From: an uncultured Alphaproteobacteria bacterium
GTDB taxonomy: Bacteria; Pseudomonadota; Alphaproteobacteria; Rhodobacterales; Rhodobacteraceae
Direction of reading: 5' to 3'
Assembly: GCA_902541695.1 (NCBI GenBank)
Contig: CACBRT010000002.1
Coordinates: forward strand, 62,001-126,000
Length of the DNA: 64,000 bases
Below, piece after piece: positions 1-10,706 of the stretch. The position numbers and the translations under genes are program-made. The stretch's first letter is position 1. Each line of letters opens with the position of its first letter. Below the pieces are notes generated by a model. It saw nothing but the letters and a program-made list of their open reading frames with translations, ran no database searches and was not told where the DNA came from.

Positions 1-1354
1 CTTTTATAATTTCAATTCTAGTGTAACAGGATTTCAATTAGTCGAAGAATATCAGTGGTTGATGGGGTTAACATATAAAGTAGGTATTGATGGAATATCT
101 TTGCCACTAATTTTGTTAACAACTATAACAATGCCGATTGTTATAATTTCAAGTTGGAAAATCGAAAAAAATGTTAAAGAGTATATGATCTGTTTTTTGA
201 TATTAGAAACCTTAATATTAGGTGTTTTTTGTTCATTAGATCTTGTTTTATTCTATTTATTTTTTGAATCTGGGTTGATTCCAATGTTTTTAATAATTGG
301 AATTTGGGGTGGAAATAATAGAGTATATGCTGCATTTAAGTTTTTTTTATATACTTTGTTAGGTTCAATATTAATGCTATTTGCAGTTATTTACATGTGG
401 ACAGTATCTGGCACAACTGACATTACAAAATTAATGTTTTTTGATTTTAACAGTAGTGATTTAAAATTATTAGGCTTTAATATCAATGGAGGTATTCAGT
501 CAATACTTTGGATAGCATTTTTTGCTTCATTTGCAGTAAAATTACCTATGTGGCCATTTCATACTTGGCTTCCAGATGCTCATGTTCAGGCACCTACTGG
601 AGGTTCTGTAGTTTTGGCAGCAATTTTACTCAAAATGGGAGGATATGGTTTTTTGAGATTTAGTCTCCCAATGTTTCCTGATGCTAGCCTCATTTTTCAA
701 AATTTTATTTTTTCTATCTCAGTGATTGCTATTATTTACACCTCTTTGGTTGCTCTTATGCAGAAAGATATCAAAAAACTAATTGCATATTCATCAGTAG
801 CACATATGGGTTTTGTTACTTTGGGTATTTTTTCGATGAATCAACAGAGTATTGATGGAGCTATTTTTCAAATGATAAGCCATGGAATAATTTCAGCTGC
901 TTTATTTTTGCTAGTAGGAGTGATTTATGACCGTATGCATACTAAAGATATTGATTTTTATGGTGGATTAGTATCGTTAATGCCTAAATATGCTTTGTTT
1001 TTTATATTTTTCACTATGGCTAATGTAGGATTACCAGGAACGAGTGGCTTTGTAGGAGAGTTTTTAGTATTACTTGGTACTTTTAAAGTTAGTAAGTTAG
1101 TAACTATTTTTGCAAGTTTAGGAATAGTACTTTCTGCATGTTATGGATTGTGGCTTTCTCGTAGAATAATTTTTGGTAATGTTACAAATAATAGTTTGCT
1201 TGAAATAACTGATTTAAACAGAATAGAAAAACTCTATTTTATACCTTTAATTGTTCTTACATTATTTCTAGGAATTTTACCCTATCCAGTTTTAGAAATT
1301 ACATCTAATTCTGTCGATTTGTTAGTATCTCATTTAGCACAAAATTTAAAATGA
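1..1354 (+). CDS. nuoM: NADH-quinone oxidoreductase subunit M (5' truncated by window edge)
   Basis: Translation matches the proton-translocating subunit M family ([36 protein letters not shown]). The frame stays open upstream of the listed start to the window edge ([22 protein letters not shown]...). Confidence 0.97.
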   Translation, partial: FYNFNSSVTGFQLVEEYQWLMGLTYKVGIDGISLPLILLTTITMPIVIISSWKIEKNVKEYMICFLILETLILGVFCSLDLVLFYLFFESGLIPMFLIIGIWGGNNRVYAAFKFFLYTLLGSILMLFAVIYMWTVSGTTDITKLMFFDFNSSDLKLLGFNINGGIQSILWIAFFASFAVKLPMWPFHTWLPDAHVQAPTGGSVVLAAILLKMGGYGFLRFSLPMFPDASLIFQNFIFSISVIAIIYTSLVALMQKDIKKLIAYSSVAHMGFVTLGIFSMNQQSIDGAIFQMISHGIISAALFLLVGVIYDRMHTKDIDFYGGLVSLMPKYALFFIFFTMANVGLPGTSGFVGEFLVLLGTFKVSKLVTIFASLGIVLSACYGLWLSRRIIFGNVTNNSLLEITDLNRIEKLYFIPLIVLTLFLGILPYPVLEITSNSVDLLVSHLAQNLK

Positions 1355-1364
1355 TGGAAAAAAA

Positions 1365-2804
1365 ATGAAAATTATTGATATTTTAATCCTAGCTCCAGAG
1401 ATTTTACTAATAATTTTCTCAATAATTGCAATTTTAACTGCTAGTTTCTTTAAGAGTAATAAATCGTATAATTTAATTTTCCAAGCAACTATAATTATTT
1501 TTTTATTTTCTGCACTAATTTTATATTTAACTCCTTTTGAGATTAAAACAAATGTTAATGGTATCTTTATAAGGGATACTTTCTCTAAATTTTTTCAAAT
1601 ATTGATTTTATTAAGTGTGTCATGTCTTTTATTTATGAGTAAGCAATACTTACAAAAAAACAAATTATTTAAACCAGAATACCCAATTCTTTTAATATTT
1701 TCAACATTAGGTATGATGCTTATGATATCATCAAACAATTTTTTATTGTTATATTTAGGCTTGGAAATTCAATCTTTATCTTTATATGTTGTATCTTCTT
1801 TTCGAAGAGAAAACTACAAATCAACAGAAGCAGGGTTAAAATATTTTATTTTAGGGTCTTTATCCTCAGGACTTATGTTATTTGGAATTAGCTTAATATA
1901 CGGATCAACTGGTTCTATAAATTTTGAAATTATATCTTCAATGATTAAACATGAGGGATTTTTCCCTGGAATAATTGCAGGTTTAGTTTTTTTAATTTGT
2001 GGTTTTGCATTTAAGGCTTCTGCGGTTCCATTCCACATGTGGACACCTGACGTTTATGAGGGATCCCCAACCCCGGTTACAGCATTTTTTGCAACTGTTC
2101 CTAAATTAGCAGCCATTGGGGTTTTGTTAAGAGTTCTCTTTGATTGTTTTGGTCAACTAGTAGAAAGCTGGCAGCAAGTTATCATTATAATATCTGTGTT
2201 ATCAATGTTTTTGGGTTCTATAGCAGCAATAGGTCAAAATAATATTAAAAGATTGATGGCTTACTCTTCTATTGGCCATATAGGTTTTGTTCTGATGGGA
2301 ATAGCAAGTGGTACAGACAAGGGGGTTTCATCAGTACTTATTTATATGGTTTTATATATTATAATGAATATAGGAGTTTTTGTATTTATTTTAAATATGG
2401 AACGAAATGGTGTAGCAGTAACTACAATAAACAGTCTTAATATGTATAATGATGTTTCTAAAAGCCAAACTCTTTTTTTAACGATTTTATTATTTTCGTT
2501 AGCCGGTATACCCCCACTGGCAGGGTTTTTTGGAAAATTCTTTATTTTTAACGCTGCAATAAATGCAGGACTATCTTGGCTTGCAGTAATTGGTGGTATA
2601 GCTTCAGTAATCGCAGCTTTTTATTATTTGAGGATTGTTTATCTAATGTATTTTGGGTTATCTTCAGATCCTTTATCTGGAAAAATGCCAACTGCTCATT
2701 GGCTTATTTTATCTGGTTCAGCATTACTAATGTTAATTGGGATAATAAACCTCTATGGTCTTGAAAAACCTTCTTTTTTAGCAGCCAAAAGTCTTATAAA
2801 TTAG
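1365..2804 (+). CDS. nuoN: NADH-quinone oxidoreductase subunit N
   Basis: Subunit N-like membrane protein (AFKASAVPFHMWTPDVYEGSPTPVTAFFATVPK), directly after nuoM. Confidence 0.97.
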   Translation: MKIIDILILAPEILLIIFSIIAILTASFFKSNKSYNLIFQATIIIFLFSALILYLTPFEIKTNVNGIFIRDTFSKFFQILILLSVSCLLFMSKQYLQKNKLFKPEYPILLIFSTLGMMLMISSNNFLLLYLGLEIQSLSLYVVSSFRRENYKSTEAGLKYFILGSLSSGLMLFGISLIYGSTGSINFEIISSMIKHEGFFPGIIAGLVFLICGFAFKASAVPFHMWTPDVYEGSPTPVTAFFATVPKLAAIGVLLRVLFDCFGQLVESWQQVIIIISVLSMFLGSIAAIGQNNIKRLMAYSSIGHIGFVLMGIASGTDKGVSSVLIYMVLYIIMNIGVFVFILNMERNGVAVTTINSLNMYNDVSKSQTLFLTILLFSLAGIPPLAGFFGKFFIFNAAINAGLSWLAVIGGIASVIAAFYYLRIVYLMYFGLSSDPLSGKMPTAHWLILSGSALLMLIGIINLYGLEKPSFLAAKSLIN

Positions 2805-3568
2805 TGGAAAATTGGCCAAAATTTTTTAAATTGATTAAATATAATGAATTAGATAGTACTAATTCAGAAGCTAAAAGGTTGGCATTTAAAGATAGTTTAA
2901 ATAAATGCATTTTTTCAAAAGTTCAGACTAAAGGAAAAGGAAGTAGAGGGAGACATTGGATTTCAGGATCAAAAAATTTAACAGCATCGTTTCTTTATTA
3001 TCCAAAAGGAAATTATATTAATTTTTCACATCGAACATTTATTGCAAGTTTAGCTTTGTTTGATTCTTTAAAATATTCAGGTGTTGATTATAAAGATTTA
3101 ATATTAAAATGGCCTAATGATATTTTATTAAAAAACAAAAAAATATCAGGGATACTACTAGAAACTGTAAAAGATAAAAATTCAAGCAGACTAGCCTTAA
3201 TAATAGGAGTAGGTGTTAATTTAAATTCTTATCCCCAAAAAATAAGTATTTACAATTACTCTAAAATAAAACCTATCAGTTTAAATACTGTAATTGGTAA
3301 AAAGACACCTTCACCAAAAGATATGGTAACATATATTGCAAATTCATTGCTTTATTGGGAAAATACCTATATCAAAGAGGGATTTGGAAATATAAAGAAA
3401 TGTTGGCTAAATTTTTCCTATCATATTGGTAAAAAATTAGATTTTGAATTTAAAGGAAAAGTTATAAAAGGTTCTTTTTCTGGAATAAGTGATGATGGTT
3501 CTCTTAGAGTTTTAACAGAAAAAAAAATAGTTGAAATTAATGTTGGCGATGTTTTTTTTTATAGTTAA
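2804..3568 (+). CDS. birA: Biotin--[acetyl-CoA-carboxylase] ligase
   Basis: BPL catalytic motifs (QTKGKGSRGRHWIS, LKWPNDILLKNKKISGILLE). GTG start overlaps the nuoN stop. Confidence 0.93.
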   Translation: MENWPKFFKLIKYNELDSTNSEAKRLAFKDSLNKCIFSKVQTKGKGSRGRHWISGSKNLTASFLYYPKGNYINFSHRTFIASLALFDSLKYSGVDYKDLILKWPNDILLKNKKISGILLETVKDKNSSRLALIIGVGVNLNSYPQKISIYNYSKIKPISLNTVIGKKTPSPKDMVTYIANSLLYWENTYIKEGFGNIKKCWLNFSYHIGKKLDFEFKGKVIKGSFSGISDDGSLRVLTEKKIVEINVGDVFFYS

Positions 3569-3601
3569 AAGTTATTTATTTTTTTTTATTATGGACACTA
3601 A

Positions 3602-5281
3602 ATGAAAGAAAAAGAAAGATTATTTTTTATACCATTAGGTGGATGTTCAGAAATAGGAATGAACATGTATGTTTATGGTTATGATAATGGTAAAGAGGTA
3701 GATTATATTTTAGTTGATGCTGGAGTAACTTTTCCAGATCCAGAGTATACACCTGGTGTAGACCTCATAATGCCAGATACTTCATTTATTGAAAATAATA
3801 TAAGTAATTTTAAAGCAATATTTATAACTCATGCTCATGAAGATCATATTGGTTCTCTTACCCATTTATTTGAGTATATAGAAGCTCCAATTTATTGTGG
3901 AAGATTTACAGCATTAATTGCAAGGTCTAAAATAAGAAAAGGTGGAGGAAATACTAAATTAGTTAAGATAGCAGATCATTATCCAAAAATGATAAAAGTT
4001 GGCTCTTTTAATGTTGGATTTGTAAATATTTCTCATTCTATACCAGAAGCATCTGGTTTAGTTATAGAAACCCCATGTTCACGAATTTTTCACTCAGGTG
4101 ATTTTAAAGTTGATCATTCTCCAGTTCTTGGAAAACCGTTTAATAATGAATTATTAAGTAAAATTGGCAAAAAAGGTATTAATACATTGGTGTGTGATAG
4201 CACTAACGTTTTTAATGAACATAAGGGTCGATCAGAAGCTAGTTTACTTGATAATTTTGTAAAATTATTTATGGAAGTAAAAGGAGTAATCGTTGCTACT
4301 ACTTTTGCTTCTAATTTAGCGAGATTAAAAACCTTAGCATCTGCGGCATATCAATCTGGACGGTCACTAGTAGTATTAGGCAGAGCAATGAATAATATGA
4401 TAAATTGCGGAAAAGAGAGTGGAATACTTAAAGACTTTCCTGATATTTTGTCACCAAGAGATGCAAAATTAGTTCCTAAAAGTCATTTATTAGTTTTAGC
4501 AAGTGGTAGCCAAGGAGAGCCAAGAGCTGCATCTGCACAACTTGCTAGAGAAGGTTACATGGGCTTTACAATTGGTAAAGGAGATGTTTTTTTGTTTTCT
4601 TCAAAAACTATTCCTGGTAACGAACTTCGTGTTTCATATATCATTGATCAACTTGAACGTAAGGAAGTTCAAGTTATAGAGGACAAAAATGGTTTATTTC
4701 ATGTATCTGGTCATGCTAATAAACCTGATTTAAAAATTTTTCACAATTTAATTTCGCCTAATTTATTTATACCCATGCATGGGGAATTTAGACATTTGAA
4801 AGAGCATATAAGGATAGCAAAAGAATCAGGAATCAAAACACTCCTAGTGCAAAACGGTGATGTTGCTCAAATTTCAAATAGTGCAAATGCCGCAATTATT
4901 GATAAAGTAGAACATGGTAGAATTTTCTTAGATGGATCTATACTAATTGATGAGGAGGAAGGAGTAGTTTCAGAAAGAAAGAAATTAATGTATAATGGGA
5001 TTGTCAACGTTTCTATTTTAATCAATAATATCATTCCTTATACCCATTTTGAGCTAGATTTTATTGGAGTATCTACAACTATTGATTTTAAGAACGAAGT
5101 TACTAAACATCTAGAAGATGAAATTAACTTTTTTATTAATAATAAAATTAAAAATTTAAAAAATTGTGAAAATTATCAATTTGAGACAGAAGTAAGAAGA
5201 ATTTTAAATAAATTTTTTAAAAATGAGATAGGTAAAAAACCACAAATTTCCATTTGTATCCATAGAATGGATATAATGTAA
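3602..5281 (+). CDS. rnj: Ribonuclease J (MBL-fold / beta-CASP)
   Basis: HAHEDHIGSL metallo-beta-lactamase motif and beta-CASP features (LASGSQGEPRAA, HVSGHANKPDLK, PMHGEFRHL). Confidence 0.95.
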   Translation: MKEKERLFFIPLGGCSEIGMNMYVYGYDNGKEVDYILVDAGVTFPDPEYTPGVDLIMPDTSFIENNISNFKAIFITHAHEDHIGSLTHLFEYIEAPIYCGRFTALIARSKIRKGGGNTKLVKIADHYPKMIKVGSFNVGFVNISHSIPEASGLVIETPCSRIFHSGDFKVDHSPVLGKPFNNELLSKIGKKGINTLVCDSTNVFNEHKGRSEASLLDNFVKLFMEVKGVIVATTFASNLARLKTLASAAYQSGRSLVVLGRAMNNMINCGKESGILKDFPDILSPRDAKLVPKSHLLVLASGSQGEPRAASAQLAREGYMGFTIGKGDVFLFSSKTIPGNELRVSYIIDQLERKEVQVIEDKNGLFHVSGHANKPDLKIFHNLISPNLFIPMHGEFRHLKEHIRIAKESGIKTLLVQNGDVAQISNSANAAIIDKVEHGRIFLDGSILIDEEEGVVSERKKLMYNGIVNVSILINNIIPYTHFELDFIGVSTTIDFKNEVTKHLEDEINFFINNKIKNLKNCENYQFETEVRRILNKFFKNEIGKKPQISICIHRMDIM

Positions 5282-5413
5282 AAAATAAATGAAGTTCTAA
5301 AAAAAATATTGTTCTAATTAATAATTTTTACTTAGCCTTCCAATTTAATATGTTAATGATATTATATATTTAACTAATGTAAAATAAGATTAATTTTATA
5401 AGACGAGGATTGA

Positions 5414-6202
5414 TTGAATATATCTACAAAATCATATTTAGGGTTAGAGAAGTTAGAAGTATTCTCAATTGTGCACTGGACTAAAAAGACTTTTTCTTTT
5501 CAATGTAAACGCCCCAAAAACTTGAGATTTCGATCTGGTGAGTTTGTAATGATAGGTTTAGAAAATGGTCATAAGCCTTTACTCAGAGCTTATTCAATAG
5601 TATCGCCAAGTTGGGATGAAATTTTAGAATTTTACTCTATAAAAGTAAGTGATGGTCCATTGACATCAAGGCTTCAAAATTTGAGAAAAGGTGATAGTAT
5701 TTATTTAAAACCTAAATCTGTGGGTACATTGGTTTTAGATGCTTTAATACCATCTCAAAGATTAATCTTATTTTCAACAGGAACTGGAATAGCCCCTTTT
5801 TTAAGTGTTATAAGGGATCCTGAGACTTATGAAAAATTCAACGAGGTTATTCTTACGCATACTTGTAGATACAAAGATGAACTAGAATATGGCAAAAAAG
5901 TTTATGAGAAAACTAATAATAATAATTTATTAAGCGAAATTATAAGTGATAAACTAAAGCTTATATCAACAACAACAAGAGAAGATACGCCATTAATGGG
6001 TAGGATGACTGATTGGCTGCAAAATGGAAAATTTAAAATTAATACTGGAGCAGATCTAAATTTGAAAACTGATAGAGTTATGATATGCGGCAGTCTTGAT
6101 ATGTTACAAGATCATAAAAATATATGCCTTCAAAAAGGTATGATTGAAGGATCAAATTCTAATCCAGGACATTTTGTAATAGAAAAAGCTTTTGTTGACT
6201 AA
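5414..6202 (+). CDS. fpr: Ferredoxin--NADP reductase
   Basis: FAD binding LLRAYSIVSPSWDE, NADP binding STGTGIAPFLSVIRDPETYEKF, C-terminal HFVIEKAFVD. Confidence 0.93.
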   Translation: MNISTKSYLGLEKLEVFSIVHWTKKTFSFQCKRPKNLRFRSGEFVMIGLENGHKPLLRAYSIVSPSWDEILEFYSIKVSDGPLTSRLQNLRKGDSIYLKPKSVGTLVLDALIPSQRLILFSTGTGIAPFLSVIRDPETYEKFNEVILTHTCRYKDELEYGKKVYEKTNNNNLLSEIISDKLKLISTTTREDTPLMGRMTDWLQNGKFKINTGADLNLKTDRVMICGSLDMLQDHKNICLQKGMIEGSNSNPGHFVIEKAFVD

Positions 6203-7803
6203 TTATTGTCATTATTGCTTTCCTTAACTTTAATAAAATTTATATTGGGATTTTCTCGTATGCTTTTTTCTAAGTCCCAGTCAATTCTGATAAGATACAC
6301 GTAATCATTGTCATTATCTTTTGCCATTTGGTTTATATTTGCTTGAGTAAATTTTTCTATTGGCTTTTGTTCTCCTTTTAGCCATCTTGCTGTCTTAAAC
6401 TGAGTGTCTTCAAATTTAACTGGTATATTATATTCTGATTGTATTCTGTTCTGCAATACGTCGAATTGGAGTATTCCTACTACACCTATAATTTTATAAT
6501 CACCCACAATTGTTTTGAATAATTTGATTAATCCTTCTTCTGCGAATTGATCCAAGGATTTATTTAAATGTTTTGATTTCATGGGGTCAGTTGTTGTAAT
6601 TTTTTTCATCAATTCAGGAGCAAAAGATGGAATGCCAAGAAATTTGATATTCTCGTTTTCTGTAAATGTATCACCAATTATGAATTGACCATGATTAGGT
6701 ATGCCAATTATATCACCGGCCCAAGCTTCATCAATTATATTCCTATCTTTAGCTAAGAATAAAATTGGATTAGAAATTGTTATTATTTTTTTTGTCCTAA
6801 CATGATAAAGTTTCATTCCTCTTTTAAACCTGCCAGAACATATTCTTACAAAAGCAACTCTGTCTCTATGTCTATGATCCATATTTGCTTGAACTTTAAA
6901 GACAAAACCAGTGACCTTTTGTTCTTCTGGTTTTATTATCCTTTTTATACTTTGCCTGGGTTGTGGATAAGGACCATATTCCATTATTGATCTTAGCAAT
7001 CTTTTAACACCCAATGAATAAATTGCTGATCCAAAAAAAAGTGGAGATAATGTACCTTCCATAAAGTTATGGACATTGAATTCAGAAGTTAAAGACTTAA
7101 TAGTATTTATTTGATCATATTCTTCGTTTAACTTACCTTTAAAAATTTTGGAAATTGCTAAATTTTTAGTTTTAGAATTTACTATTGTTGTCTCATTTTT
7201 CACATTTTTATTTTGTTTGATTAGTAACTCAATATTACCATCATTCATTTCGAAACAACCAATAAAGTCATTACCTTTTCCCAATGGATAATTTATTGGA
7301 GAGATCTCAAGTGCAAGTAATTCTTGGATTTCATCAATAATATCTATGACTTCACGACTTTCCCTATCCATTTTGTTGCAGAATGTAATTATTGGTAGAT
7401 CTCTTAGTCTACAAATTTCAAATAGTTTTTTAGTCTGACTTTCAACTCCCTTGGCTCCATCTATAATCATAATCACAAAATCGACTGCTGAAAGCGTACG
7501 ATATGTATCTTCTGAAAAATCAGCATGACCTGGTGTATCTATTAAATTAAGCCAAAAATCATTGTATTTTAGTGACATTGCAGATGTAGAAACTGAAATA
7601 CCCCTTTCTTTCTCAATTTTTATAAAGTCAGAAACTGTTCTTTTGCTTGATGATTTTGCTCTTACTTGTCCAGCAAGGTTTATAGCACCTGTTTCTAACA
7701 AAATTTGTTCAGTTAGGGTTGTTTTACCTGCATCAGGATGTGAAATAATTGCAAAGGTTCTTCTCTTTAATATATCGTTAGGAATTGTGTTAGAAATTTT
7801 CAT
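6199..7803 (-). CDS. prfC: Peptide chain release factor 3
   Basis: GTPase G-motifs (ISHPDAGKTTLTEQ, DTPGHADFSEDTYRTL, FCNKMDRE) and RF3 C-terminal VVGILQFDVLQ. Confidence 0.95.
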   Translation of the reverse strand: MKISNTIPNDILKRRTFAIISHPDAGKTTLTEQILLETGAINLAGQVRAKSSSKRTVSDFIKIEKERGISVSTSAMSLKYNDFWLNLIDTPGHADFSEDTYRTLSAVDFVIMIIDGAKGVESQTKKLFEICRLRDLPIITFCNKMDRESREVIDIIDEIQELLALEISPINYPLGKGNDFIGCFEMNDGNIELLIKQNKNVKNETTIVNSKTKNLAISKIFKGKLNEEYDQINTIKSLTSEFNVHNFMEGTLSPLFFGSAIYSLGVKRLLRSIMEYGPYPQPRQSIKRIIKPEEQKVTGFVFKVQANMDHRHRDRVAFVRICSGRFKRGMKLYHVRTKKIITISNPILFLAKDRNIIDEAWAGDIIGIPNHGQFIIGDTFTENENIKFLGIPSFAPELMKKITTTDPMKSKHLNKSLDQFAEEGLIKLFKTIVGDYKIIGVVGILQFDVLQNRIQSEYNIPVKFEDTQFKTARWLKGEQKPIEKFTQANINQMAKDNDNDYVYLIRIDWDLEKSIRENPNINFIKVKESNNDNN

Positions 7804-7968
7804 AACAATTGATTTTAAGCTAAATAAATCTGATTATAAAAATATATCATTTGATTACATTTAAGTAGTAATGTAATTCTTTATAATTGAATAGGAACAT
7901 TTACTATACATAATGAAATTTGGATAGTATTCAAATTATTATCATTAATTTTAAAAAGAGAGAGTTTT

Positions 7969-8745
7969 ATGGATTTAGGGATTAAAGGAAAAAAAGCTAT
8001 AGTATGCGCTTCTTCTAGAGGATTAGGATTTGGTTGCGCTGAAGCTTTGGCGAAAGCTGGTGTATCTTTAACTATTTGTTCAAGAAAAATAGAAGAAATT
8101 GAGAAAGCTGCTGATCAATTATCTTCACATAACGTTAAAGTTAATGCAATAGCTTGTGACATTACCACGGAAGAGGGAAAAAACAAAATACTAGAAGCTT
8201 GTGGCTCACCTGATATATTAATTAATAATGCTGGAGGGCCTCCTCCAGGGATATGGTCTGATTGGGTTCGTGAAGATTTTTTAAAAGCTTTAAACTCTAA
8301 TATGTTAACTCCAATTGATCTTATTAAAAGAGTTTTACCTATTATGATAGAAAAAAAATGGGGTAGGATTATTAACATTACAAGTCAAGCCGTCAAAGCC
8401 CCGGTTCCAGCTTTAGGTTTATCTAATTCTGCACGTACTGGTCTTACAGGGTATGTAGCGGGAACTTCGAGACAAGTTGCAAGGTTTGGTGTAACAATAA
8501 ACAACCTTTTGCCTGGAATGCATGATACTAGAAGATTGATTGATTTGGACGAGGCCATGAGTAAAGAAAAAAATATCTCATTTGAAGAGGCTAGAAATTT
8601 AAGAAAAGACACTATTCCAGTCGGTAGATATGGTACAATTGAAGAATTTGGTAATACCTGTGCATTTCTTTGTTCACAACATTCTGGATTCATAGTAGGT
8701 CAAAACATACTTTTAGATGGAGGAGCAGTTAATTCAACTATTTAA
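7969..8745 (+). CDS. SDR family oxidoreductase
   Basis: Rossmann SDR (ASSRGLGFGCAEALAKAG, INNAGGPPPG) with C-terminal GQNILLDGG. Confidence 0.85.
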   Translation: MDLGIKGKKAIVCASSRGLGFGCAEALAKAGVSLTICSRKIEEIEKAADQLSSHNVKVNAIACDITTEEGKNKILEACGSPDILINNAGGPPPGIWSDWVREDFLKALNSNMLTPIDLIKRVLPIMIEKKWGRIINITSQAVKAPVPALGLSNSARTGLTGYVAGTSRQVARFGVTINNLLPGMHDTRRLIDLDEAMSKEKNISFEEARNLRKDTIPVGRYGTIEEFGNTCAFLCSQHSGFIVGQNILLDGGAVNSTI

Positions 8746-8791
8746 AAATTAATTCAATTGCATTTCTCTCAAACAAATCAGTACTTCATTT

Positions 8792-9880
8792 ATGACAATA
8801 GATTATTCGTTAGAACTTATAAATATCACTAAAAAGTTTGATAGCCAAAATGTGGTTGAAAATTTAAACTTGTCAATATTACCTGGTAAAGTTACTTGCC
8901 TTTTAGGTCCATCCGGTTGTGGTAAATCAACAACTTTAAGGATTGCAGCTGGACTAGAGACACAAGATAGTGGAATTGTTAAAATAAATGGAAATTTGAT
9001 ATCAGAACCTAAGGTTTGTCATTTACCACCAGAAAAACGAAATATTGGCTTTATGTTTCAAGATTTTGCTCTTTTTCCTCATTTAAATGTTAAAAAGAAT
9101 ATAGAGTTCGGATTTACAAGAAATAAATATGAGTCTCTTGATAATTTTTCTTCAGACTATCTCCTTAAAAAAATTGGTTTGGATGGGTTTCAACAAAAAT
9201 ATCCACATACACTTTCTGGAGGGGAACAGCAAAGGATTGCTCTTGCTAGAGCAATTTCAAGTATTCCGATGGTAATGCTGATGGATGAACCTTTTTCTGG
9301 TTTGGATAAGAGATTAAGAGATGAAATAAGAGATGAGACTATTGAATTATTAAAAGAAGAGGGTGTGGCGGTTCTTATAGTAACTCATGAACCAGAGGAG
9401 GCTATGAAAATGGCTGACAAAATTGCATTAATGCGGGATGGCGAGATAATTCAGCAAGGATCTCCTTATAATATTTACAATAAACCCACTGACAAAAATG
9501 CTGCTGCATTTTTTTCAGACATCAATGTACTTAATGGTATTGTTAAGGATGGGCGTACTGAAACACCATTTGGACCATTCATTACTCCAGGCTATCAAGA
9601 AAATTCTAGGGTTGAAATTATCATTAGACCACAACATTTAAAAATTGATTTTGATAGAAATGGTAAAGGTCCTAACTCCACAATTCAAGATGGTGTTCCA
9701 GCAAAGGGAAAAGTTTTTTTTTCAAGATTTTTAGGAAAAGAGAGTATTATTGAATTAAGAATGGAAACAGATGGATCTAAACTTAAAGCTTCAATACCAG
9801 GTGTTTTTTTACCTGATAAAGGCACACCTCTTTGGTTATCGATGAGAAGAGATCGTTGTTTTGTGTTTACAAAAAAATGA
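8792..9880 (+). CDS. ABC transporter ATP-binding protein (FbpC/PotA-like, TOBE domain)
   Basis: Walker A GPSGCGKSTT, signature LSGGEQQRIALARA, Walker B MVMLMDEPF, C-terminal TOBE-like region. No permease or SBP gene adjacent. Confidence 0.9.
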   Translation: MTIDYSLELINITKKFDSQNVVENLNLSILPGKVTCLLGPSGCGKSTTLRIAAGLETQDSGIVKINGNLISEPKVCHLPPEKRNIGFMFQDFALFPHLNVKKNIEFGFTRNKYESLDNFSSDYLLKKIGLDGFQQKYPHTLSGGEQQRIALARAISSIPMVMLMDEPFSGLDKRLRDEIRDETIELLKEEGVAVLIVTHEPEEAMKMADKIALMRDGEIIQQGSPYNIYNKPTDKNAAAFFSDINVLNGIVKDGRTETPFGPFITPGYQENSRVEIIIRPQHLKIDFDRNGKGPNSTIQDGVPAKGKVFFSRFLGKESIIELRMETDGSKLKASIPGVFLPDKGTPLWLSMRRDRCFVFTKK

Positions 9881-9994
9881 TTCAAAATTATTAAAAGAAG
9901 CCAAAATGTTTACTTTTTTTTTTGTAAGATATAATTATGTATTATTATATATGTTCTTAAATAGATTTGTGGATTTAAATATAGGAGATTCTAA

Positions 9995-10213
9995 ATGCTA
10001 AATAATATTGGTTTACCAGGAATATTGTTAATCGCTGTTGTTGTTCTAGTTCTATTTGGACGGGGAAAGATTTCTGGTCTAATGGGAGAAGTTGGAAAAG
10101 GGATTACTAGTTTTAAAAAAGGAATAAATGAAGGAAAAGCAGAGCTTGAAAAAGCAGAGGAAGAAGCTGTTTCTGATGTTAAGGATGTTACTCCTGAAAA
10201 AGATAAAAGTTAG
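9995..10213 (+). CDS. tatA: Sec-independent translocase subunit TatA
   Basis: [33 protein letters not shown], upstream of tatB and tatC. Confidence 0.93.
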   Translation: MLNNIGLPGILLIAVVVLVLFGRGKISGLMGEVGKGITSFKKGINEGKAELEKAEEEAVSDVKDVTPEKDKS

Positions 10214-10245
10214 TCGGGTTGCATAAAATTTATGTGTGCTAGTTT

Positions 10246-10620
10246 ATGTTTGATTTAGGATGGTTAGAGTTATTAGTTATTGGTATAACTGCACTTATTG
10301 TAGTTGGTCCAAAAGAATTACCACAACTTTTTAGAACAGTAGGAAGATTTTTCGGTAAGGTTAAAGGTATGGCAAGAGAATTTTCAAAAAGTATGGAGGA
10401 GGCAGCAGATGAAAGTGGCTTAAAAGATGCTACAAAGACGTTAAACTCAATTACTGACATCCATGAAAAAACAAAATTTCCAACTAAAAATACTATGGTA
10501 AAGAAAATAAAAGAAAGAATAAATCCAATAGAAGAATCAATTAAATCTACAGGTAACTTTTCTGTTGAAGGAGAAAAAGTGAAAGAAAAAATAATTAAAG
10601 TTGATAAAAATAAAAAATAA
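10246..10620 (+). CDS. tatB: Sec-independent translocase subunit TatB
   Basis: [38 protein letters not shown]. Confidence 0.95.
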   Translation: MFDLGWLELLVIGITALIVVGPKELPQLFRTVGRFFGKVKGMAREFSKSMEEAADESGLKDATKTLNSITDIHEKTKFPTKNTMVKKIKERINPIEESIKSTGNFSVEGEKVKEKIIKVDKNKK

Positions 10621-10706
10621 AATGAATAATTAATTTTACTTTCTAAAAATGATGGGTATATTTTGTATTATTTTACAGTGATCTTCACTTTTTTTGGACT
10701 TAATGA

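Noticed and set aside
7562-7864. 100-aa ORF on + strand opposite prfC
   Set aside because: Antisense shadow of a conserved GTPase gene.
8115-8693. Two antisense ORFs opposite the SDR gene
   Set aside because: Shadow ORFs of a well-supported coding gene.
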